The translations under genes were made by a program, and so were the position numbers. Of a DNA stretch of 64,000 bases, positions 29,186-37,903 are shown one piece after another. Source of the DNA: Methylobacterium sp. J-078 (GTDB lineage Bacteria > Pseudomonadota > Alphaproteobacteria > Rhizobiales > Beijerinckiaceae). The stretch covers positions 81,457-145,456 of the forward strand of contig NZ_JAKSYI010000038.1 of assembly GCF_022829285.1 (NCBI RefSeq), given 5' to 3'. A model generated the notes under the pieces. That model worked only from the letters and a program-made list of their open reading frames with translations, made no database searches and had not been told where the DNA came from. Every line of letters begins with the position of its first letter. Position 1 is the first letter of the stretch.

Positions 29186-30874
29186 ATGTCCCTCCGCGCG
29201 CTCTCCATCCGAACGAAGCTGTTCCTCGGCTTCGGCCTCGTCTTCCTCCTCGTGGCAGGGATCGGCGGCTCGGCGCTGATGCAGCTGCACGCGGTGAACG
29301 GGGTCGCGCGGGAGATGCGCGAGGAGCGGCTTCCGAACGTGCAGCTGCTGGGCAAGATGCAGGTTCTGGTGCTGCGCACCCGGACCAACGGCGCGCGCCT
29401 GATCACCGCCGACACTCCCGAACTGCGCAACGAGGTCTCGGCCACCCTGGTCAAGCGCGAGGCCGAGATGAACGGCGTCCAGACCGCCTTCGCGGCGCGG
29501 CCGAAATCGCCGGAGGCCGCCGCCCTCTACGAGGACTTCCAAAAGAACTGGACCGCCTACAAGGGGCTGCAGGAATCCGTGATCGCGCGGGTGAAGGCCG
29601 GCGACACCGCGGGCGGCCAGCGCATCTACAACACCGACATGTCGACGGGGGTGAACGCGGTGCTCGGCCCGCTCCAGAAGCTCGTCGACTACGAGGAGCG
29701 CAGTGCCGCCGCCAGCGGCGCGCACGCGCAGGACACCTACGACACCGCCCTCCTCACCACCACCGTCCTGATCGGGATCGCCCTGCTGATCGCGGCCGGC
29801 GCCGCCATCGGCCTGACCCTCGGCGTCAGCCGCCCCCTGCGCCACATGACCGACGCCATGGGCCGCCTCGCCGACGGCGACGCCAGCATCGCCGTGCCGG
29901 GAACCGGGCGCGGCGACGAGATCGGCGCGATGGCGGGCGCCGTCCAGGTCTTCAAGGACAACATCATCCGCACCCGCGCCCTCGAAGCCGAGACCGAGGC
30001 GGCCCGGGCGGGCGCCGAGGCCCTGCGCCGGCAGACGATGCACACCCTCGCCGACCGGTTCGAGGCTGCGGTGGGCGGCGTCGTGGCCCAGGTCGGCACG
30101 GCGGCGGCGCAGCTCCAGGCCACGGCCGGCAGCATGTCGGCCAATGCCGGCGAGACCGCGCAGCGCTCCGTCACCGTGGCGGCGGCCGCCGAGGAGGCCT
30201 CCTCCAACGTCACCACGGTGGCGGCGGCGGCCGAGGAGCTCGGCTCCTCCGTGGTCGAGATCGGCCGCCAGGTCCAGGGCTCGGCCACCCTCGCCCGCGA
30301 GGCGGTGACCGAGGCCGGCCAGACCGCGACCTTCGTGCGCGACCTCAGCGAGGCGGCCCAGCGCATCGGCGACGTCGTGGCGATGATCTCGACGATCGCG
30401 GGCCAGACCAACCTGCTGGCGCTCAACGCCACCATCGAGGCGGCGCGCGCCGGCGAGGCAGGCCGTGGCTTCGCGGTGGTGGCGGCGGAGGTCAAGGAAC
30501 TCGCCAACCAGACGGCCCGGGCCACCGACGAGATCACGGGCCAGATCGCCCGCATCCAGGCCTCCACGGGCCAGGCGGTGGAGGCCATCGGCGGCATCAC
30601 CGGCCGCATCCGCGAGATCAGCGATGTCGCGACCTCGATCGCGGCCGCCGTCGAGGAGCAGGGCGCGGCCACCCAGGAGATCGTGCGCAACGTCGCCCAG
30701 GCCTCGGTCGGGACCGGCGAGGTCACCCAGAACGTCGCGGGCGTGGCCGGGGCCGCCGAGGAGACGGGGGCCGCGGCCGCCCAGGTGCTGGCCTCGGCCT
30801 CCGCCCTCGCGCGCCAGTCCGACGCCCTCGGAGGTCAGGTCGCCCACTTCCTCGCCACCATCCGGGCGGCTTAA
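29186..30874 (+). CDS. Methyl-accepting chemotaxis protein
   Basis: 562-residue chemoreceptor. An N-terminal transmembrane helix ([20 protein letters not shown]) is followed by a four-helix-bundle-like periplasmic sensor (about 35-190), a second membrane helix ([20 protein letters not shown]), a HAMP domain and the cytoplasmic signalling coiled coil. The highly conserved tip reads [20 protein letters not shown] followed by [20 protein letters not shown]. It binds CheA/CheW in the inner-membrane array. No C-terminal CheR tether pentapeptide is present. ATG at 29186. The stop codon lies in the first unit of a 23-bp tandem repeat. Confidence 0.93.
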   Translation: MSLRALSIRTKLFLGFGLVFLLVAGIGGSALMQLHAVNGVAREMREERLPNVQLLGKMQVLVLRTRTNGARLITADTPELRNEVSATLVKREAEMNGVQTAFAARPKSPEAAALYEDFQKNWTAYKGLQESVIARVKAGDTAGGQRIYNTDMSTGVNAVLGPLQKLVDYEERSAAASGAHAQDTYDTALLTTTVLIGIALLIAAGAAIGLTLGVSRPLRHMTDAMGRLADGDASIAVPGTGRGDEIGAMAGAVQVFKDNIIRTRALEAETEAARAGAEALRRQTMHTLADRFEAAVGGVVAQVGTAAAQLQATAGSMSANAGETAQRSVTVAAAAEEASSNVTTVAAAAEELGSSVVEIGRQVQGSATLAREAVTEAGQTATFVRDLSEAAQRIGDVVAMISTIAGQTNLLALNATIEAARAGEAGRGFAVVAAEVKELANQTARATDEITGQIARIQASTGQAVEAIGGITGRIREISDVATSIAAAVEEQGAATQEIVRNVAQASVGTGEVTQNVAGVAGAAEETGAAAAQVLASASALARQSDALGGQVAHFLATIRAA

Positions 30875-30953
30875 GGGCCGCAGTTCGGGCGGCCTAAGGG
30901 CCGCAGTTCAGGCGGCCTAAGGGCCGCAGTTCGGGAGGCCAAAGCGCCGCTCC
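30864..30953. repeat. Tandem 23-bp repeat after the chemoreceptor gene
   Basis: Three near-identical 23-bp units (30864-30886, 30887-30909, 30910-30932) and a decayed fourth. Each unit contains gggcggc, then a short taaggg step, then ccgcagttc, so each can form a small GCGGCC/GGGCCGC hairpin. The first unit overlaps the chemoreceptor's last codons and stop. It separates two convergent genes and could act as a bidirectional terminator. Confidence 0.75.
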
Positions 30954-30962
30954 GGGCAGCCC

Positions 30963-31640
30963 TCAGAGCAGGGCGTCGAGGCTGCCGATCACCCGGTCGG
31001 GCGGGTGATCCGGGTACTCCTCGGGCAACCCCTTGCGGTTGACCCAGACCGGCCGGAACCCGAAGGCGGCAGCCCCCGCCACGTCCCAGCGGTTCGAGGA
31101 GCAGAACAGCACGGCGCCGGGGGCGGCGCCGAACTGCTCCGTGGCGAGGCGGTAGGCGGCCGGGGCGGTCTTGAAGGTCCGGGCGGCCTCCACCGAGAGC
31201 ACCGCGTCGAGGTCGTCCGCCAGCCCGGCGGAGGCCACCGCCCGCTCCAGCATGCCGGCATCGCCGTTGGACAGGATCGCGGTGCGCCAGCCCGCCGCGC
31301 GTAAGGCCCGGAGCGTGCCGAGCACCTCCGGATAGGCATCGAGGTCGCGATAGGCGTCGAGGAGCGGCGCCCGCAGGGCCCGGTCGACGCCGGGGCAGCA
31401 TGCCAGAGCGTAATCCAGGGCCTGCTCGGTCAGGTCCCAGAACGGGGCGTGGCGCCCCATCAGCCCGAGCACCCAGGAATATTCGAGCTGCTTGGCGCGC
31501 CAGATCTCCGACAGCCTGTCCGCGTCCGGGCCGACCGCCCCGGCATGGCGCGCCACCGCCGCGTGCACGTCGAACAGGGTGCCGTAGGCGTCGAAGACGG
31601 CGATGCGGGGCGATTCGGAGTCACGGGGAGAATCGGGCAT
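30963..31640 (-). CDS. Haloacid dehalogenase, type II
   Basis: 225-residue HAD-superfamily enzyme of the L-2-haloacid dehalogenase group, which hydrolyses 2-haloalkanoates to 2-hydroxyacids. Catalytic elements are all visible: nucleophile Asp17 in AVFDAYGTLFD, the Ser of TAILSNGDAGM, the Lys of ARTFKTAPAAY and the family-specific CSSNRWDVAGA. Length is usual. ATG at 31640, nine bases after the murJ stop, so the two are probably cotranscribed. The physiological substrate is not indicated. Confidence 0.92.
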   Translation of the reverse strand: MPDSPRDSESPRIAVFDAYGTLFDVHAAVARHAGAVGPDADRLSEIWRAKQLEYSWVLGLMGRHAPFWDLTEQALDYALACCPGVDRALRAPLLDAYRDLDAYPEVLGTLRALRAAGWRTAILSNGDAGMLERAVASAGLADDLDAVLSVEAARTFKTAPAAYRLATEQFGAAPGAVLFCSSNRWDVAGAAAFGFRPVWVNRKGLPEEYPDHPPDRVIGSLDALL

Positions 31641-31649
31641 GCGGGCTCC

Positions 31650-33185
31650 TCAGGTGCGCCGCAGGCGGATGCCGAGCAGGCGCAGCGTCGCCAACAACAG
31701 GCCCGTATAGACCAGCGTTCCGGCGAGCCCGAGGACGCTCAGTACCGCGATCTCGCGCAGGCGCGGCAGGGCCGGCACCACGGCCTCGGCCACGGGCAGT
31801 CCATAGAGGGCGATGGCCGCGAGGGCCGCGCAGGCCACCACCACCCCCACGACGGTGACGCCGAGGGTCCGGCCCGGCGCCATCCAGCCGCGCCGCCAGG
31901 CCAGCGCCACCAGGAGGCCGAGGTTGATCCACTGCCCGATGGCGGTGGCGAGCGCGAGGCCGGTGACGCCGTAGGGTCCGGTCAGCACCACCTTCAGGGC
32001 GACGTTGACGGCGATGGCGGTCAGTGAGGCGATGAGCGGGGTCATCGTGTCCTGGCGGGCGTAGAAGCTCGCGAGCGCGCTGCGCAGGAGCACCACGGCG
32101 GGCAGCGCCAGCCCGTAGGCGGCGAGCACCGAGGCCGCGCGGGCGGCATCCTCCGCCCCGAAGGCGCCGCGCTGGAACAGGGCTGCCATGATCAGGCCCG
32201 GCAGGGTGAGGAAGGCCACCGTGAAGGGCGCAGCGAGGGCGAGGGAGAAGCCCGCCGCCCGGTTCTGGGCCGCGTGCGCCCCGGTGACGTCGCCGCCCGC
32301 GATGCGCCGGCTCATCTCGGGCAGCAGCACCGTGCCGGCCGCGATGGCGATGACCCCGAAGGGCAGCTGGTAGAGCCGGTCGGCGTACCACAGGGCCGAG
32401 ATCGCTCCGGTGGGCAGCAGGCTCGCCAGGATGGTGTCGGCGAAGGCGGAGATCTGGAACCCGGCCGAGCCGATCACCGCCGGCCCCAGCACGGTGAAGA
32501 AGCGCCGCATCGCCGGATCACTGAGCGTTGGCGCGGCCAGCCGCGGCGCGATCCCAGCGCGCCGGCACGCCCACCAGACCAGGGCGAATTGCAGGACGCC
32601 CGAGAGCGAGACGCCCCAGGCGGCGGCGTAGGCCGCGTTGGGGAAGAACGCGGAGAGACCGAGGGCCGCCAGCATCGACAGGTTGAGGAGCACGGGGGCG
32701 CCGGCCGCCACCGCGAAGCGCCGGTGGGCGTTGAGAAGGCCGGAGAACAGGGTCACCAGGGTAATGAACAGGAGGTACGGGAAGGTGATCCGGGTCAGCG
32801 AGACGGCCAGTGCGAAGCGCTCCGGGTCCTCGGAGAAGCCCGGGGCCAGGGCCCGAACCACCCAGGGCATCGCCGCCAGAGCGAGGACCAGGACGACGAT
32901 CTGCACGAGGAGCATGAGGGTGAAGATGCGGTCGGCGAAGCGCCGGGCCGCGCCGGCCTCTGCCCGGTCCGTCTCCGAAAGGCCCGCGTAGCTCGGCACG
33001 AAGGCGGTGTTGAAGGCGCCCTCGCCGAAGATCGCCCGGAAGTGGTTCGGCAGGCGGAAGGCCACCACGAAGGCGTCGGCCACCGGCCCGGCGCCCAGGA
33101 TCGCGGCCATCACCACGTCGCGGGCAAAGCCGGTGACGCGGGAGACCAGCGTCCAGCCGCCGACGGAGAGGATGCTGCGGATCAT
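31650..33185 (-). CDS. murJ: Lipid II flippase MurJ
   Basis: 511-residue multipass inner-membrane protein of the MVF family that flips lipid II across the membrane for peptidoglycan synthesis. About 14 hydrophobic helices are apparent. Typical motifs are the N-terminal SVGGWTLVSRVTGFARDVVM, DAFVVAFRLPNHFRAIFGEG, NTAFVPSYAGL and the central YADRLYQLPFGVIAIA. ATG at 33185; sequence upstream in this frame is a GC palindrome, not protein. A haloacid dehalogenase gene follows. Confidence 0.96.
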   Translation of the reverse strand: MIRSILSVGGWTLVSRVTGFARDVVMAAILGAGPVADAFVVAFRLPNHFRAIFGEGAFNTAFVPSYAGLSETDRAEAGAARRFADRIFTLMLLVQIVVLVLALAAMPWVVRALAPGFSEDPERFALAVSLTRITFPYLLFITLVTLFSGLLNAHRRFAVAAGAPVLLNLSMLAALGLSAFFPNAAYAAAWGVSLSGVLQFALVWWACRRAGIAPRLAAPTLSDPAMRRFFTVLGPAVIGSAGFQISAFADTILASLLPTGAISALWYADRLYQLPFGVIAIAAGTVLLPEMSRRIAGGDVTGAHAAQNRAAGFSLALAAPFTVAFLTLPGLIMAALFQRGAFGAEDAARAASVLAAYGLALPAVVLLRSALASFYARQDTMTPLIASLTAIAVNVALKVVLTGPYGVTGLALATAIGQWINLGLLVALAWRRGWMAPGRTLGVTVVGVVVACAALAAIALYGLPVAEAVVPALPRLREIAVLSVLGLAGTLVYTGLLLATLRLLGIRLRRT

Positions 33186-33199
33186 GAGGCTCGCTCGAC

Positions 33200-33262
33200 G
33201 GACGTCGCGATCCCTCCCCCCTCTGCGGGGAAGGGTGCCTGCGGAGCAGGCGGGAGGGACTC
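33200..33262. repeat. Short GC-rich palindromic repeat upstream of murJ
   Basis: Outer blocks ccctccc and gggaggg enclose an inner perfect GCCTGC/GCAGGC hairpin with a three-base loop. It resembles the G/C palindromes at 10553-10765 and 48900-49085 and may belong to the same interspersed family. Confidence 0.5.
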
Positions 33263-33311
33263 GTGCGCCTGCGATCCGGGCAGCGAACTCGCTTGGGACC
33301 GGACACGGCAA

Positions 33312-33337
33312 CGCCGCGAGCCGGGTGGCTCGCGGCG
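33312..33337 (-). terminator. Probable sodB terminator hairpin
   Basis: Perfect 11-pair inverted repeat (CGCCGCGAGCC/GGCTCGCGGCG) with a four-base loop, about 20 bases after the sodB stop. No long U tract follows on the minus strand, so efficiency is uncertain. Confidence 0.5.
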
Positions 33338-33358
33338 CGGATCGACGGACGGAAGACC

Positions 33359-33958
33359 TTACTTGGTGGCTTCGCCGTACATGGCCTCGACGTGCTCCCA
33401 GTTCACCAGGTTCTCGATGAACGCCTTGAGGTAGTCAGGCCGGCGGTTGCGGTAGTCGATGTAGTAGGAGTGCTCCCAGACGTCGACGCCGAGGATCGGC
33501 TTGGCGCCGTGCACCAGGGGGTTCTCGCCGTTCGGGGTCTTCATGATGGCGAGCTTGCCGTCCTTGACCGCGAGCCAGGCCCAGCCTGAGCCGAACTGGC
33601 CGATACCGGCCTGGATGAAATCGGCCTTGAACTTCTCGAAGCCGCCGAGATCCTCGTCGATCTTCTTGGCGAGCGCGCCCGGGGCGGCGCCGCCGCCGTT
33701 GGGCTTCATCCACTGCCAGAAGTGGATGTGGTTGTAGTGCTGGCCGGCATTGTTGAAGAGCGGCTGGTTGTTGCCGTAGGCCGAGGTCAGGACCTCCTCG
33801 ACGCTCTTGCCCTCGAGCCCCGTGCCCTCGAGCAGCTTGTTGCCCGTGTCCACATAGGCCTTGTGGTGCTTGTCGTGGTGAAACTCGAGGGTTTCCTTCG
33901 ACATGTAGGGGCCGAGCGCGTCGTAGGCGTAGGGCAGTTCGGGCAGGGTGAAGGTCAT
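33359..33958 (-). CDS. sodB: Superoxide dismutase, Fe-type
   Basis: 199-residue Fe/Mn superoxide dismutase that converts superoxide to H2O2 and O2 in the cytoplasm. Metal ligands are visible: the His in [13 protein letters not shown], the His in [11 protein letters not shown], and Asp/His in [14 protein letters not shown]. The Gln in [10 protein letters not shown] is typical of Fe-dependent enzymes, whereas Mn enzymes usually have Gly there; cambialistic use cannot be excluded. ATG at 33958 with GGAGAG upstream; an in-frame TTG two codons earlier is a weaker alternative. Confidence 0.96.
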   Translation of the reverse strand: MTFTLPELPYAYDALGPYMSKETLEFHHDKHHKAYVDTGNKLLEGTGLEGKSVEEVLTSAYGNNQPLFNNAGQHYNHIHFWQWMKPNGGGAAPGALAKKIDEDLGGFEKFKADFIQAGIGQFGSGWAWLAVKDGKLAIMKTPNGENPLVHGAKPILGVDVWEHSYYIDYRNRRPDYLKAFIENLVNWEHVEAMYGEATK

Positions 33959-34166
33959 GGGCAACTCTCCGTCTCGTGAGACATCGGCGCAGCGGCGTGC
34001 ACCGCCGCCGCACCAACGCGCCGATACCTAAGTCGATGCCCCGGCGAAGTCGATGCCCCGGACCGGTCGATGCCGGCGCGCCGGCGGCGTCGGATTTTGC
34101 AAATGCCCGCCAGACCTTTAGTGTGCGCGCCGCACCCGTCAGGTGCAGGCGTTTGTCGAGAAGTCC

Positions 34167-35144
34167 ATGAGCATCGCGCTGTTCGCGCTGGCCGCCGTCA
34201 TGATCGTCGGGGGCATCATATCGGTCATCCAGGGCTTCCCCTTCGTACGGCTCGAGAGCGGGCTCGCCATGACCATCGCGGGGGCGACGACGGCCTCGGC
34301 GGGCGCCGTGCTCCTCGGGCTCGCCGTGATCGCGCGCCGCCTCGGCGCCCTCGCGCAGGTCCTGCGCGAGGCGCCGCGCGCCGAGGCCGCGCCCGTCCAG
34401 GCCGCCGAATCCGAACTGTCGGCGTCCCTGCGCCAGCGCCCGAGCCTCGCGGTCACGGCCGCCGGCCTCGGCGCCCTCGGCGGCGCGGGCCTCGGCGCCG
34501 CCACCACCCTGCGCTCCGGCCGGGAGCCGACCTTCTTCGATCCGGCGCCCCCGCCGCCCGCTCCCGAGGCAGCCGCCGCCGAGCCGCTGCTGCCGAACCT
34601 GCTGCCCGAGGAAGACGCCGCGGCCCAGCCGTCCGAACCTCATCGCGAAGAGTCCCATCCCGAAGGCCCCCATCCCGAAGTGCCCCCGCAGCCCGAGGCC
34701 GGGTACCCGGAGTTCCACCAGCCCGCCCCCCCGGTGCATCAGCCGGAGGAGGAGATGCTGTTCGGCGCTCCGGCACCGGAAGCGCCGCAGCCCGAGCCCG
34801 AACCGGAGCCCGTGGTCCTGCGCCCCGCCCTCGCCGAGCCCGAGCCCGTCGCGCAGGAACCGGTCGTCGAAGAGCCCGTCAACGAGCCCGTCGCGCACCA
34901 GCCCGAGCCGGAGCCCGTCGCGCCCGCGCCCGTCGAGGCGCCGCAGCCCGAGCCGGAGCCTCCGTCGGAGCCGGAGCGTCAGGTGGTCGGCACCTATGCC
35001 TCGGGCGGCAACACCTACGTGATGTTCTCGACGGGGGTGATCGAGGCCGAGACGCCGCGCGGCCGCTACACCTTCGCGTCCCTCGACGAACTCAAGGCCT
35101 TCGTGGAGGCCGGCGGCGAGACGGACGCGCGCGGGGCTGCCTGA
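34167..35144 (+). CDS. Membrane-anchored Pro/Glu-rich protein
   Basis: 325-residue protein of unknown function. Two N-terminal transmembrane helices (SIALFALAAVMIVGGIISVI and IAGATTASAGAVLLGLAVIA) are followed by an Ala-rich linker. A long low-complexity stretch (about residues 135-280) is dominated by Pro, Glu, Gln and His in repeats of the EPEP, PQPE and EPVAHQP kind. A short folded C-terminal domain follows: VVGTYASGGNTYVMFSTGVI and YTFASLDELKAFVEAGG. The Pro/Glu tract probably acts as a spacer holding the C-terminal domain away from the membrane. ATG at 34167; a GTG at 34143 is possible. It converges with the HWE kinase gene, ending three bases from its stop. Confidence 0.7.
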   Translation: MSIALFALAAVMIVGGIISVIQGFPFVRLESGLAMTIAGATTASAGAVLLGLAVIARRLGALAQVLREAPRAEAAPVQAAESELSASLRQRPSLAVTAAGLGALGGAGLGAATTLRSGREPTFFDPAPPPPAPEAAAAEPLLPNLLPEEDAAAQPSEPHREESHPEGPHPEVPPQPEAGYPEFHQPAPPVHQPEEEMLFGAPAPEAPQPEPEPEPVVLRPALAEPEPVAQEPVVEEPVNEPVAHQPEPEPVAPAPVEAPQPEPEPPSEPERQVVGTYASGGNTYVMFSTGVIEAETPRGRYTFASLDELKAFVEAGGETDARGAA

Positions 35145-35147
35145 GGA

Positions 35148-36863
35148 TCAGGCGAGCGGATTGAGGGCGTCGTTGCGGACCGGCAGCGGCGCCAGCATCG
35201 TCAGGCAGAACCCGTCCGGCGGGTACTCCATCGTCACCTCGGCGCGGACCTGGGCGGTGAGCACGCGCTGGAGCAGGCGCGAGCCGAATCCCTGGCGCTT
35301 CGGCGGGCTGACGGCGGGTCCGCCGCGCTCCACCCAGGTGAAATGCAGGGTGCCGGCCGGCCCGCCGGGCCGCAGGTCCCAGGTGATCGCGACCCGGCCG
35401 TCGCGGGTGGAGAGGGCGCCGTACTTCGCCGCGTTGGTGGTGAGTTCGTGGATCGCCATGCCGATCGGCACCGCGAGTTCCGAGGACAGGTCGACGGAGG
35501 GCCCTGCGAGCTGGATGCGGGCATCCCCCTCACCGTCGAGAGCCCCCTCGGCATAGGGCTTCAACTCGTTGACGAGGAGATTTCGCAGGGAGGCGGTCTG
35601 CCAGGTGTCCTCGGTGAGGACCGAGTGGGTGTGGGCCAGCGACATGATCCGCCCGACGAAGGCCTCGTAGAAGCTCTCGATGCTGGAGGCGGTGCGCGCG
35701 GTGGAGCCCACGATGGCCTGCACGGTGGCCAGGGTGTTCTTCACCCGGTGGTGCAGTTCGCGGATCAGCAGGGTCTGGCGCTCCTCGGCGAGGCGCCGCT
35801 CCGTCACGTCGGCCACGACCCCGATCAGGCGGCGGGGCAGGCGGTGGGCGGCGTCGCGCTCGAAGCGTCCGGCGAAGTCGAGGGTGCGCCAGGCCCCGTC
35901 CCCGAGGCGGCGGATGCGGCCCGTCGCCTCCAGGACGCTGTCCTCGCGCAAGGCGCGGGTGATCGCGGCGCGGAAGGCCGGGCGGTCCTCCGGGTGGAGC
36001 ACGGCGTCGAGGAACTCGCGCTTGCCGAGCGCGCCATCGGACGGCACGCGCCCGAAGATCGCGAACATGCGCTCGTTCTCCCAGATCGCGTGGTCGTCGA
36101 GCATGTGCCACTCGAAGATGCCGAGCTCGGCCAGCGCGGTGGCGATGCGCAGGCGCTGCTCGCCGGCCCGCAGGGCGTTGCGTCCCTCCACGCGGGTCGT
36201 GATGTCCTCGATCACCCCCACGACGGCCACGGGCCGGCGCCCGCCATCGGGCCCGAGGATCGCCTGCCCCCGCACCTCGGCGTTGATGGCGACGCCGTCG
36301 CTGTCCCGGCGCAGGCGGCATTCCAGGGCGAAGGGCCGGGTGTCGCGCAGGGAGGCACGGACCTGGGCGCGTATGCGGTCGGTCTCGCCTGGCTCCAGGG
36401 CGGCCTGGAGGGTCGCCCAGGTGACGGCCGCCCCCGGGGCGTGACCCAGGATGTGCGCGGCCCGGCGCGAGAGCACCACCTGCCCGTCGCCGAAATCGTA
36501 GCGCCACTCGCCGAGGCCGGCGGCGGTCAGGGCGGCCCGGTTCTCGTCGGCCCGCGCGACCTCGTCGGGATCGACGGCCTCGACCGCCAGCACCTGAAAA
36601 TCGCCGCGCGCCGGCGAGGGCCGGATGCGCACGTCGAGGCCGGTCCCGTCCGCCCGCAGCCAGCGCCGGATGCAGACGCGCTGCGCCACGGCGCCGAGCA
36701 CCGAGAGGGCCCGGCCGTCGAGGGCACCGGCGGAATAGCCGAGGAGTTGGCAGAGGGTGGGGTTGGCGTTCCGGATCAGGCCGGCGCCGTCGACGACGAG
36801 GAGGCCCACCGGCGCCTGGGCGAACGCAATCGCGTGGAGGTCGGCATCGGCGGCGTCACTCAT
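35148..36863 (-). CDS. PAS-domain sensor histidine kinase, HWE/HisKA_2 family
   Basis: 571-residue soluble kinase with three PAS domains (about residues 10-105, 112-225 and 236-355) and an HWE-type transmitter. The phosphoacceptor block is LIRELHHRVKNTLATVQAIV (His371/His372 region), the N-box is HELTTNAAKYGALS, and FTWVERGGP gives the W-x-E signature; the G-box is GFGSRLLQRVL. HWE kinases often feed the PhyR general stress pathway or light and redox signalling; no partner receiver is adjacent. No membrane segment. ATG at 36863, immediately followed upstream by two tandem inverted repeats. Confidence 0.92.
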   Translation of the reverse strand: MSDAADADLHAIAFAQAPVGLLVVDGAGLIRNANPTLCQLLGYSAGALDGRALSVLGAVAQRVCIRRWLRADGTGLDVRIRPSPARGDFQVLAVEAVDPDEVARADENRAALTAAGLGEWRYDFGDGQVVLSRRAAHILGHAPGAAVTWATLQAALEPGETDRIRAQVRASLRDTRPFALECRLRRDSDGVAINAEVRGQAILGPDGGRRPVAVVGVIEDITTRVEGRNALRAGEQRLRIATALAELGIFEWHMLDDHAIWENERMFAIFGRVPSDGALGKREFLDAVLHPEDRPAFRAAITRALREDSVLEATGRIRRLGDGAWRTLDFAGRFERDAAHRLPRRLIGVVADVTERRLAEERQTLLIRELHHRVKNTLATVQAIVGSTARTASSIESFYEAFVGRIMSLAHTHSVLTEDTWQTASLRNLLVNELKPYAEGALDGEGDARIQLAGPSVDLSSELAVPIGMAIHELTTNAAKYGALSTRDGRVAITWDLRPGGPAGTLHFTWVERGGPAVSPPKRQGFGSRLLQRVLTAQVRAEVTMEYPPDGFCLTMLAPLPVRNDALNPLA

Positions 36864-36905
36864 GCGGGTGATCGCATCACCCGTGCGGGCGATCGCTTCA
36901 CCCGT
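36864..36905. promoter_or_regulatory. Two tandem 21-bp palindromic units upstream of the HWE kinase
   Basis: Two 21-bp direct repeats abut the kinase start. Each contains a palindrome: GGGTGAT-CGC-ATCACCC perfect in the first, GGGCGATCGCTTCACCC imperfect in the second. Such spacing can mark a dimeric repressor operator or a translation-blocking RNA hairpin. Confidence 0.4.
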
Positions 36906-37113
36906 GACCCGATGCCGGCGACCGAGGGCGTGTTCGATGCGTCCTGCACTCTCACAACCTCACTCAGCCGGCCCGGCCGCGCGTCGGCGGTCCCGCCCTC
37001 GTCCGCTGCCATCAGACAACCGAAGATCGGGCGGAACAAGGCCGCGTCGCGCGGGTCCCACGGGATTTCCGAGCGACCCGCCGGTCGGCGCGTCGCGCCG
37101 ATGCTCAGGTGGG

Positions 37114-37899
37114 TTAGGCGCGCCGGAACTCAAGGTAGCTCGGCGGCCGGCCGGCCGCCAGGGCCTTGGCCTCGTAGCGCGTGCCCGGCCAGTCGGCCCA
37201 GGGCCGCGTCCAGTCGGACGCCGTCGTCGCGGTCCAGGTCAGGTCCGGGCAGCGGGCGGCCCGCACCAGGGTCCAGCCGGCATAGTCGTCGATGTCGCTG
37301 GCGAAGCGGAAGACGCCGCCGGGCCTGAGCACCCGGGCGATCTCGGCGAGCGCGCCGTCCGAGACGAAGCGGCGCTTGCGCTGCCGGCGCTTGGGCCAGG
37401 GATCGGGGTAGAGCAGGTAGACCCGGGCGAGGCTCGCATCCGGCAGAGCGGCCAGCAGCGCCGTGGCGTCCTCGTCCCAGATCCGGACGTTGCGCAAGGC
37501 CGCCTCGTCCACCGCGCGCAGGAGCTTGACGACGCCGTTCACGAACGGCTCCGCGCCGATGATGCCGGTGCGGGGATGGGCGCCGGCCTGGGCCGCGAGG
37601 TGCTCGCCGCCGCCAAAACCGATCTCCAGCCAGACCTCGTCGGTGGGGACCGGGAACAGGGCCTTCGGATCGAGGAACTGGCCGGCCGGCGGCAGGGCCA
37701 GACGCAGCACCGGCAGAAGTTCGGTGAGGCGCTGCTCCTGGCCGGCGCGCAGGCGCTTGCCCTTGCGGCGACCGTAGAAGGCGCGCTCGGCGCCGTCCAC
37801 ACCCTCGATATCGTGCCCGCCCATATCGGCCGGGTGCCCGCCCGCGTCGGCCGGGTGCCCGCCCGGATGGGGCGGGAGATGGTCCCGCCCCAGGCTCAT
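37114..37899 (-). CDS. trmB: tRNA (guanine-N7-)-methyltransferase
   Basis: 261-residue SAM-dependent enzyme making m7G46 in tRNA variable loops. Motifs: LEIGFGGGEHLAAQA (SAM loop), IGAEPFVNGVVKLL, the YLLYPDPWPKRRQRKRRFVS substrate/catalytic segment and SDIDDYAGWTL. The N-terminal tail is a His/Gly/Pro-rich triplicated stretch (GGHPAD-type) encoded by a 21-bp tandem repeat at 37813-37868 and is not part of the fold. ATG at 37899; a shorter start within the tail is possible. It follows metK by four bases in the same direction. Confidence 0.94.
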   Translation of the reverse strand: MSLGRDHLPPHPGGHPADAGGHPADMGGHDIEGVDGAERAFYGRRKGKRLRAGQEQRLTELLPVLRLALPPAGQFLDPKALFPVPTDEVWLEIGFGGGEHLAAQAGAHPRTGIIGAEPFVNGVVKLLRAVDEAALRNVRIWDEDATALLAALPDASLARVYLLYPDPWPKRRQRKRRFVSDGALAEIARVLRPGGVFRFASDIDDYAGWTLVRAARCPDLTWTATTASDWTRPWADWPGTRYEAKALAAGRPPSYLEFRRA

Positions 37900-37903
37900 G
37901 GGG

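Noticed and set aside
29132..30847. A 571-codon frame antisense to the chemoreceptor
   Set aside because: Gly/Arg/Asp-rich shadow; the sense frame shows the full chemoreceptor tip.
30864..30953. CRISPR array
   Set aside because: The repeated units are contiguous with no spacers, there are only three, and no cas genes are nearby.
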